A stretch of 11,220 nucleotides of DNA from an uncultured Clostridia bacterium. GTDB lineage: Bacteria; Bacillota; Clostridia; Oscillospirales; Ruminococcaceae. Below are positions 6,535 to 11,220 of this stretch, piece after piece. The notes beneath the pieces were generated by a model that was not told the origin of the DNA, did not search any database, and saw only the letters and a program-made list of their open reading frames with translations. A program made the position numbers and the translations under genes. The stretch is taken from NCBI GenBank assembly GCA_937901465.1, contig CALGTU010000022.1, forward strand, positions 1-11,220. The letters run 5' to 3'. Within the stretch, counting starts at the first letter, position 1; every line of letters starts with the position of its first letter.

Positions 6535-7479
6535 CTATTTTCCTGGAAAGATAAGAACTCCGTTTTCAATTCTGAAAGAAACTTCAGATGTATAGTCTAC
6601 ATCAGGAAACATCTTTTTAACAATATATTCTCCGTCAGAAAGTTCCGAAGTATCAATTTTTATCGTAACATCAGAGCCGTGCGGAAGAATAAGCGCTATC
6701 TCTATAAAAGTAACGCTCTGCATAACAGGTTTTCCTTTCTCAATTTTATAGAAGAAATAGTCATAACCCGTAATAAGTTCTTCTCCACTGTTGTTTTTAT
6801 AATCTATTACAACAAATTTTCCGTTCTGACCGCACTTTGTAATAATCGGCTCATGATATGCCACAGGCATAGTCGCAACTGGAGCGCCATCTACAACAGG
6901 CACCATTGTCGACTGTGACTGAACTTCGCCATCATTTTTGTCAGGATTTGTTACCATAGTCGTTGTTACATCAACTCTGTTTACTGTCGGAAACTCCTTT
7001 TCAACCGCCGTCTGTGGAACAACAATCGTATCATCAGGAAAATGCGCAGGCGATGTAACCTCTTCATATTCCTCGCCGTTTGTATATGCAATTTCTGTTG
7101 TTTCCATAGCATCAGCGTCATCTATCATTCCGTCAGGCATTAAAGGTGCACCCTGCATATCATCTGTCAGAAGGTCGTGAACAGTCTCTGCCCCTGCCAT
7201 AGTAGCAGCTGTTGTTTCATTAGCAACCGCATCGACAGAATTATCAGCGGTTTCTGTTGCAAGTTTAAAATTGTTTCCCGTAACAGCTATGAGTGTCCAC
7301 GCGCAAAGAAGTGCAAACCCTGCCGCCATAGCGGATATTTTTGCGATGTTTATTATTTTCGTCGGTTTTTTCTTGCTTGTTTTTTCTGCCGCTTCAAGCA
7401 TCTTCTTTTCTGCTTTTTCATAAAAATCCGCAGAAAGTTCTATTTCGTCAACCGCTTTTATATAGTCATTCTTATTCAT
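6535..7479 (-). CDS. single-pass membrane protein, probable anti-sigma factor/sensor with Ig-like C-terminal domain
   Basis: A 314-residue protein with a short charged cytoplasmic N-terminus (1-45), one membrane helix (about 46-68, IAKISAMAAGFALLCAWTLI), a long acidic Thr/Ala/Pro-rich linker (about 70-210) and a C-terminal beta-rich domain (about 215-314). That domain has VVIDYKNNSGEELITGYDYFF, LPHGSDVTIKID and DGEYIVKK, resembling bacterial Ig-like domains of clostridial surface proteins. No HxxxCxxC zinc anti-sigma motif is present. The start ATG 7479 has AAGGGGG eight bases upstream and overlaps the sigma gene by eight bases, so the two are translationally coupled. Position and topology suggest it holds the sigma factor at the membrane and senses an envelope signal; that role is inferred from context. 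A longer in-frame extension upstream lies inside the sigma gene and is rejected. Confidence 0.75.
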   Translation of the reverse strand: MNKNDYIKAVDEIELSADFYEKAEKKMLEAAEKTSKKKPTKIINIAKISAMAAGFALLCAWTLIAVTGNNFKLATETADNSVDAVANETTAATMAGAETVHDLLTDDMQGAPLMPDGMIDDADAMETTEIAYTNGEEYEEVTSPAHFPDDTIVVPQTAVEKEFPTVNRVDVTTTMVTNPDKNDGEVQSQSTMVPVVDGAPVATMPVAYHEPIITKCGQNGKFVVIDYKNNSGEELITGYDYFFYKIEKGKPVMQSVTFIEIALILPHGSDVTIKIDTSELSDGEYIVKKMFPDVDYTSEVSFRIENGVLIFPGK

Positions 7480-7966
7480 CAATAAATCCCCCTTCCAACC
7501 TTTCTTTAAGTATTTTTCTCCCTCTCGAAAGCCATGTCCCGATAGTACCCGTCGATTTTCCGAGTATGTCGGCAATCTCGTTTATCGAATATCCCTCATA
7601 ATAAAAAAGGTGTATAACCGTTCTGTATTTTTCGGGCATTTTAAGAACTTCTTCCAAAATATCGTCAGTTTTTTCTTCCGATGTTTTAGTCATTGCCTCA
7701 TCTATGGGAACCGTTTTTTTTACCCATGCGGATTTGACAAAATTCTTAGATTTATTTACAGTAACCCTTATCAGCCAGGCTTTTTCGTGTTCAGTGTTTT
7801 CAAATGTCTTGTTCTTTTCAATAAGACTCACAAAAACATCCTGTGCAATATCTTCTGCATCACAAAGACTTTTTGTATAAGTAAACGCAAGTCTTACTAT
7901 CATCTTTGAATATGTATCAAGAACATATTTTATGTATTCGTTACCGGTAAGCGAATACCCAGTCAT
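7472..7966 (-). CDS. ECF-family RNA polymerase sigma factor
   Basis: A 164-residue sigma-70 factor with only regions 2 and 4. Region 2 (about 12-78) has CDAEDIAQDVFVSL (35-48) and the -10-recognising KAWLIRVTVNKSKNF (62-76). Region 4 (about 105-157) has MPEKYRTVIHLFYYEGYS followed by the helix-turn-helix NEIADILGKSTGTIGTWLSR (129-148). It directs RNA polymerase to an unknown set of promoters, likely envelope or stress genes. The start ATG 7966 follows an AAAGGAGAGAGG site. It overlaps the downstream membrane protein by eight bases, the usual arrangement of an ECF factor and its anti-sigma factor. No convincing autoregulated ECF promoter was seen in the 87 bases upstream. Confidence 0.92.
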   Translation of the reverse strand: MTGYSLTGNEYIKYVLDTYSKMIVRLAFTYTKSLCDAEDIAQDVFVSLIEKNKTFENTEHEKAWLIRVTVNKSKNFVKSAWVKKTVPIDEAMTKTSEEKTDDILEEVLKMPEKYRTVIHLFYYEGYSINEIADILGKSTGTIGTWLSRGRKILKERLEGGFIDE

Positions 7967-7992
7967 CTTGCCTCTCTCCTTTCATAAGAAAA

Positions 7993-8028
7993 TCTGCGTT
8001 TCTGTTTATAATACAACATAAACGCAGA
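7993..8028 (-). terminator. terminator hairpin after hydE
   Basis: A 14-base-pair stem with one mismatch (7993-8006 with 8015-8028) and an eight-base loop, 26 bases after the hydE stop. On the minus strand it is followed by TTTTCTT; on the plus strand it also has a seven-T run, though no plus-strand gene reaches it. It probably ends the exporter-tcdA-hydE operon before the sigma gene. Confidence 0.7.
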
Positions 8029-8053
8029 CTTTTTTTCATTTTCTAAAAAAATT

Positions 8054-9088
8054 TTATTCCTTAAAATCTCCTCTTGCAACAACAATCTGATAACCCGCTC
8101 TTTCAACCTGCTCTTTGAGGATTTTAAGCCCCTCGGCAGATTCTGAACCCGTTCCGATTTTATTGTCATAGATAGAATAAAGTTTTCTGAACTTTTTGGG
8201 CGACAAATTCGGCATAACAACATTAGCCCCCGCTTTGAGTCCCATTTCTCTGCCGTCAGGAGAAATTGTCCCTAAAGCCGTTGTCGAAGGAATTAAAGCC
8301 GAAGGCAGAATAAGCCTTGTAAGCGAAACCATGCATAAAGTATCCCTTAAAGTTCCCTGATTTTCATTCTCAAAAGGAGTATTTCTGCTAGGGATAAAAG
8401 GGCCGATACCAACCATATGTGGCTGAAATTTTTTAAAGAACATAAGGTCGTCGGCTAAATTTTCCGCCGTCTGAAAAGGCGAACCGACCATACATCCCGC
8501 ACCGACCTGAAATCCGAGTTCTTTCAAATCATAAAGTGATTTCATTCGTGTTTCATATTTCATTTCGATAGGGTGAAGTCTGCCATAATGTGTTTCGTCC
8601 GCTGTTTCATGACGAAGAAGATATCTGTCCGCACCCGCTTTTTTAAGCCTTTCAAAACTTTCTCTCCCTCTCTCTCCGAGTGAAAGAGTTATCGCAACAT
8701 CGGGATATTTTTCCTTTATCTTTTCTGTTAAAGAACATACAATATCATCTGTAAAATGATTGTCTTCCCCGCCCTGAAGAACAAACGTCCTGAATCCAAG
8801 CTCATATCCTTCATCGGCACAAGAAAGTATTTCTTCTTCTGAAAGACGATATCTTTCTGTATTTCTGTTGTCGCGTCTTATTCCACAATAAAGACAGTTG
8901 TTTTTGCAATAATTCGATATTTCTATAAGTCCTCTTATATAAACATCTCTGCCATATTTTTCTCTTCTCACACTATCCGCAAGAGAAAAAAGATAACTAT
9001 CGTCATCGGAATTTTTATTCGAAAGAACGGCAATAAGGTCATCTCTTTCAAAATCTCCCGATTTTATTCTGTCAATTATTTTCTTCAA
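8054..9088 (-). CDS. hydE: [FeFe]-hydrogenase H-cluster radical SAM maturase HydE
   Basis: A radical SAM enzyme that helps build the diiron subcluster of [FeFe] hydrogenase together with HydG and HydF, neither of which is in the window. The 344 residues match the family length. The [4Fe-4S]/SAM motif is CKNNCLYC (Cys61, 65, 68), in the context NYCKNNCLYCGIR. Further family features are VLQGGED (103-109), LRHETAD, GCMVGSPFQT, VGIGPFIPSRNTPF, PSTTALGT and GANVVMPNLSP. BioB-type proteins share the fold, but the GIGPFIPS.NTPF and MPNLSP elements point to HydE. It starts with TTG at 9088 inside the end of tcdA (17-base overlap); an AAGGA lies a rather long 12 bases upstream and an in-frame stop lies just before, so no longer start is possible. 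Presence of HydE implies an H2-metabolising anaerobe. Confidence 0.92.
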   Translation of the reverse strand: MKKIIDRIKSGDFERDDLIAVLSNKNSDDDSYLFSLADSVRREKYGRDVYIRGLIEISNYCKNNCLYCGIRRDNRNTERYRLSEEEILSCADEGYELGFRTFVLQGGEDNHFTDDIVCSLTEKIKEKYPDVAITLSLGERGRESFERLKKAGADRYLLRHETADETHYGRLHPIEMKYETRMKSLYDLKELGFQVGAGCMVGSPFQTAENLADDLMFFKKFQPHMVGIGPFIPSRNTPFENENQGTLRDTLCMVSLTRLILPSALIPSTTALGTISPDGREMGLKAGANVVMPNLSPKKFRKLYSIYDNKIGTGSESAEGLKILKEQVERAGYQIVVARGDFKE

Positions 9089-9779
9089 ATTTTATCATAT
9101 CCTTTATAACTTCTGAGGCAATTATAAGCCCCGCTGCCGAAGGAACAAACGCAATACTTGCGGGAACTCTTTCTCCGTTTTCCCCTTTCGGAACAACAGG
9201 AAGTTCGTCCGAATAAACGCATTTAAGCTTTTTTATACCAAGAAGTCTCATTTCTCTTCTTATAACCTTAGCCAGCGGACAAACCTCTGTTCTGTTTATA
9301 TCGGCTACCTTGAATCTCGTCGGGTCAAGTTTATTTCCCGCCCCCATAGATGAGATTATGGGAATATTCTTTTCATAAGCCGATTTTATCAAAAACACCT
9401 TCGATTTAACACTGTCAATCGCATCGACAACATAGTCATAATCCGAAAGATTGACACACTCACTATTTTCTTCAGAATAGAATTCATTTATACATAAAAC
9501 TTCACAATCGGGATTTATATCCTTTATTCTTTCCGCCATAACTTCCGTCTTGTATTTTCCGACAGTAGATGTAAGTGCAATTATCTGTCTGTTTATGTTT
9601 GTTATATCAACTCTGTCGCTGTCAACAAGGGTTATCTTCCCAACTCCGCTTCTCGCAATCGCTTCCGCGGTGTATGACCCAACTCCGCCAATGCCGAAGA
9701 TTATAACCGAAGATTTCATCAGTTTTTCAACAGATTCATCGCCTATAAGCATAGCCGTTCTTAAAAATTCCTTACGCAA
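9072..9779 (-). CDS. tcdA: tRNA threonylcarbamoyladenosine dehydratase (TcdA/CsdL, ThiF-like)
   Basis: An E1-like enzyme that uses ATP to cyclise t6A at position 37 of ANN-decoding tRNAs to ct6A. The 235 residues show the Rossmann motif FGIGGVGS (28-35), the ATP-binding DSDRVDITNINRQ (53-65), VVDAIDS (117-123), MGAGNKLDPT (145-154) and VYSDE (188-192). FLRTAMLIGDE near the N-terminus matches the family's F.RT..LiG opening and supports the TTG start at 9779, which has GGAGTG about ten bases upstream. ThiF and MoeB share the fold, but the length, the GAGNKLDPT element and the start motif favour TcdA. It starts seven bases after the exporter stop and overlaps hydE, in one operon. Confidence 0.9.
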   Translation of the reverse strand: MRKEFLRTAMLIGDESVEKLMKSSVIIFGIGGVGSYTAEAIARSGVGKITLVDSDRVDITNINRQIIALTSTVGKYKTEVMAERIKDINPDCEVLCINEFYSEENSECVNLSDYDYVVDAIDSVKSKVFLIKSAYEKNIPIISSMGAGNKLDPTRFKVADINRTEVCPLAKVIRREMRLLGIKKLKCVYSDELPVVPKGENGERVPASIAFVPSAAGLIIASEVIKDMIKFEENN

Positions 9780-9786
9780 TTTCCCG

Positions 9787-10650
9787 TTACACTCCTATTC
9801 CGATAAGGTCGATAATCGTTCCGCTGATTATTCCTATAAAGATAAGTCCTGCGAGGATAAATATGCTTTCTTTAACATGCTTTCTGTTTGTTCTGAAAAG
9901 AACAACAAGTCCCATTCCCGCACCCGTCGAAAGTCCGCCGACGAGTGAACCGAATGTAAGTCCGCCTTTAAGATAAAGTTCGGTTAAAACAACCGATGCC
10001 GAACAATTCGGAATAAGTCCTATAAAGGCTGAAATAACAGGCTGTAAAGGTTTTATAGTCATAAGTGCCGATGTTATTTTGTCTTCTCCGACAAATTCGA
10101 TTATAAATCCTAAAACAAGATTTACTATAAGTATCGCAAGGAAAATGCCTATTGTATGTCTTATTGCCGAACGGAGAATCCCATGTTCACAACCACAACC
10201 TTCACAGATTTCTTCAAAAGGCTTTTCTTCCTGCTTGTTTTTCATCACAAATCTTATGATAAGGTCAATTGCCATTCCGAAAACAACAGCAATTATAAAT
10301 TTGCATAATAAAAGCTTCCATAAAACAGAAATCTTATCGGGATGAGCAAGTATTATCGGTATCGCTTCGTCAGATGTCGCGATATAAACCGCCATAAGCG
10401 TTCCCGCCGAAATAACTCTCCCTACATAAAGATTCGATGCCGCAACAGAAAATCCGCATTGTGGAAAGAGTCCGAGCATTGCTCCGCCGACAGAACCGAA
10501 AGGGCCTGTCTTTCTGAAGAATTTTTCTATTTTATTATCTGTTTTATGCTCCATAAACTCCATAAGAAGATACACTCCGAAAAGAAACGGGAGCGTTTTC
10601 AAAGAGTCGATAACAGAATGAAGTATAACGTGAGTGATAATTTCAGTCAT
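9787..10650 (-). CDS. polytopic membrane permease, putative manganese/heavy-metal exporter (ArsP_2-like)
   Basis: A 287-residue integral membrane protein with about eight to ten hydrophobic helices in two related halves. Each half has a G-x-x-P-x-C element, GLFPQCGFS (Cys65) and GLIPNCSAS (Cys216), followed by a Gly/Ala-rich helix (TLMAVYIATSDEAIP and SLVGGLSTGAGMGLV). Between the halves is a hydrophilic loop with CEGCGCEH (Cys149, 152, 154, His156), a likely metal-binding site. This is the pattern of the family described as putative 10TM heavy-metal exporter or putative manganese transporter; the ion is not established. ATG 10650 is chosen because the promoter lies just upstream and an AAGGCGG site precedes it by 12 bases; the 28-residue in-frame extension would run through that promoter. 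It is the first gene of the operon with tcdA and hydE. Confidence 0.8.
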   Translation of the reverse strand: MTEIITHVILHSVIDSLKTLPFLFGVYLLMEFMEHKTDNKIEKFFRKTGPFGSVGGAMLGLFPQCGFSVAASNLYVGRVISAGTLMAVYIATSDEAIPIILAHPDKISVLWKLLLCKFIIAVVFGMAIDLIIRFVMKNKQEEKPFEEICEGCGCEHGILRSAIRHTIGIFLAILIVNLVLGFIIEFVGEDKITSALMTIKPLQPVISAFIGLIPNCSASVVLTELYLKGGLTFGSLVGGLSTGAGMGLVVLFRTNRKHVKESIFILAGLIFIGIISGTIIDLIGIGV

Positions 10651-10693
10651 TTTTTCAACTTTCCGCCTTTTATAAAAAATAAAATACGAAATA

Positions 10694-10722
10694 ATTATAC
10701 TATATAATTTATATTTTATCAA
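10694..10722 (-). promoter_or_regulatory. promoter of the exporter-tcdA-hydE operon
   Basis: On the minus strand, -35 TTGATA (10717-10722), a 17-base spacer and -10 TATAAT (10694-10699). This near-consensus promoter leaves a leader of about 38 bases before the exporter ATG. Confidence 0.8.
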
Positions 10723-10776
10723 CAGTTTTTGCAAGAATTGCGATTTAAAAATTTCATTTTTATTGAAAATAAACTA

Positions 10777-10805
10777 TTGAAACAGAAAAAAAATTGTGAT
10801 ATAAT
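10777..10805 (+). promoter_or_regulatory. promoter of guaA
   Basis: -35 TTGAAA (10777-10782), a 17-base spacer and -10 TATAAT (10800-10805). The leader is about 40 bases, too short for a purine riboswitch. It holds one small hairpin, TTCGA/TCGAA (10822-10826 with 10833-10837), ending at the AAGGAGG ribosome binding site. Confidence 0.8.
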
Positions 10806-10850
10806 TTTTCTATTCAAAGTATTCGAGTTATATCGAAGGAGGAATTCAAA

Positions 10851-11220
10851 ATGGATAACAACAAGCGTCCCGATTCTATGGAACGTATCACAACAAAAGA
10901 ACTTGCCGATGCATTTATCGCAGAACAGGTTGAACTCGTTAAAAAGCAGGTAGGCGATAAAAAAGTTCTTCTCGCACTCTCAGGCGGTGTTGACTCATCA
11001 GTAGTAGCAGCACTTCTCATCAAGGCAATCGGAAAACAGCTCGTTTGCGTTCACGTAAACCACGGCCTTATGCGTAAGGGCGAAAGTGAACAGGTTATCG
11101 AAGTATTCCAGAACCAGCTCGATGCTAACCTTATTTATATCGACGCTACAGATCGTTTCCTTGATCTTCTCGCAGGTGTTGCAGAACCCGAAAAGAAGCG
11201 TAAGATCATAGGCGGTGAAT
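10851..11220 (+). CDS. guaA: GMP synthase, ATP-pyrophosphatase domain (partial, runs off the right edge)
   Basis: Adenylates XMP and replaces the adenylyl group with ammonia to give GMP. The 123 visible residues contain the PP-loop ALSGGVDSSVV (42-52), CVHVNHGLMRK (66-76), IDATDRFLDLLAG (97-109) and EPEKKRKIIGGE (112-123), all typical of the GuaA synthetase domain. ATG 10851 has AAGGAGG seven bases upstream and a consensus promoter about 45 bases away, so this start is strong. Unusually, the protein begins directly with the synthetase domain: the roughly 190-residue glutamine amidotransferase domain that leads standard bacterial GuaA is absent. The glutaminase may be a separate subunit, as in archaea, or lie C-terminally beyond the window. 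It is divergent from the exporter operon. Confidence 0.9.
   Translation, partial: MDNNKRPDSMERITTKELADAFIAEQVELVKKQVGDKKVLLALSGGVDSSVVAALLIKAIGKQLVCVHVNHGLMRKGESEQVIEVFQNQLDANLIYIDATDRFLDLLAGVAEPEKKRKIIGGE

Noticed and set aside
7480..7575. N-terminal extension of the membrane protein next to the sigma gene
   Set aside because: It lies wholly within the sigma-factor frame and has no start signal; ATG 7479 has AAGGGGG eight bases upstream.
7967..8053. Autoregulated ECF promoter upstream of the sigma gene
   Set aside because: No clear -35/-10 pair of ECF type was found; the TATTAT there sits in the loop of the hydE terminator hairpin without a matching -35.
10651..10734. 28-residue N-terminal extension of the metal exporter
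   Set aside because: It runs through the TTGATA-17-TATAAT promoter and would be untranscribed.
10806..10850. Possible purine riboswitch before guaA
   Set aside because: The leader is only about 40 bases and shows just one five-base-pair hairpin, far short of the purine aptamer.

Overview
The window looks like chromosomal DNA of an anaerobic, AT-rich Gram-positive bacterium of the class Clostridia, probably close to the Ruminococcaceae/Oscillospiraceae. The reasons are the clostridial pyr gene order with a PyrDB/PyrK-type dihydroorotate dehydrogenase, an [FeFe]-hydrogenase maturase (HydE), a DUF896 (YnzC-like) small protein, strong AAGGAGG-type ribosome binding sites, frequent TTG starts and consensus TTGaca-17-TATAAT promoters. 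No tRNA, rRNA, insertion sequence or CRISPR array was seen.

Layout from left to right. Positions 1-321 hold one small minus-strand gene (61 aa) that resembles the 'capping complex subunit for YIEGIA' family. Its codon choice differs from the rest of the window. It abuts a C-terminally truncated pyrD, so a sequence junction (rearrangement or assembly join) probably lies near 320. Positions 322-4120 are a compact minus-strand pyrimidine operon, transcribed pyrC-pyrF-pyrK-pyrD, with one clear promoter just upstream of pyrC and no visible PyrR-type attenuator. Positions 4193-5198 hold a YegS/DagK-type lipid kinase with its own promoter and terminator. Positions 5205-5294 are a cluster of three hairpins, the first being a strong terminator. 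Positions 5355-5531 encode a 58-aa DUF896 protein. It is divergently transcribed from a short-chain reductase at 5765-6496, which resembles YmfI (EF-P 5-aminopentanone reductase) more than a housekeeping FabG. A bidirectional terminator separates the reductase from the minus-strand pair at 6535-7966: an ECF sigma factor and an overlapping single-pass membrane protein that is probably its anti-sigma factor or sensor.

Positions 8054-10650 form a second minus-strand operon: a polytopic putative heavy-metal/manganese exporter, then TcdA (t6A dehydratase), then HydE, tightly packed, with TTG starts for the last two. Divergent from it, guaA begins at 10851 and runs off the right edge. As read, it begins directly with the ATP-pyrophosphatase domain and has no N-terminal glutamine amidotransferase domain.

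Functionally the window joins nucleotide synthesis (UMP synthesis at the left, GMP synthesis at the right) with translation-related modification (t6A, possibly EF-P), envelope signalling (ECF pair, lipid kinase) and hydrogenase maturation. Most genes are ordinary. The points worth a second look are the pyrD junction, the hairpin cluster, the split-type GMP synthase, the YmfI-like reductase and the atypical sigma/anti-sigma pair.
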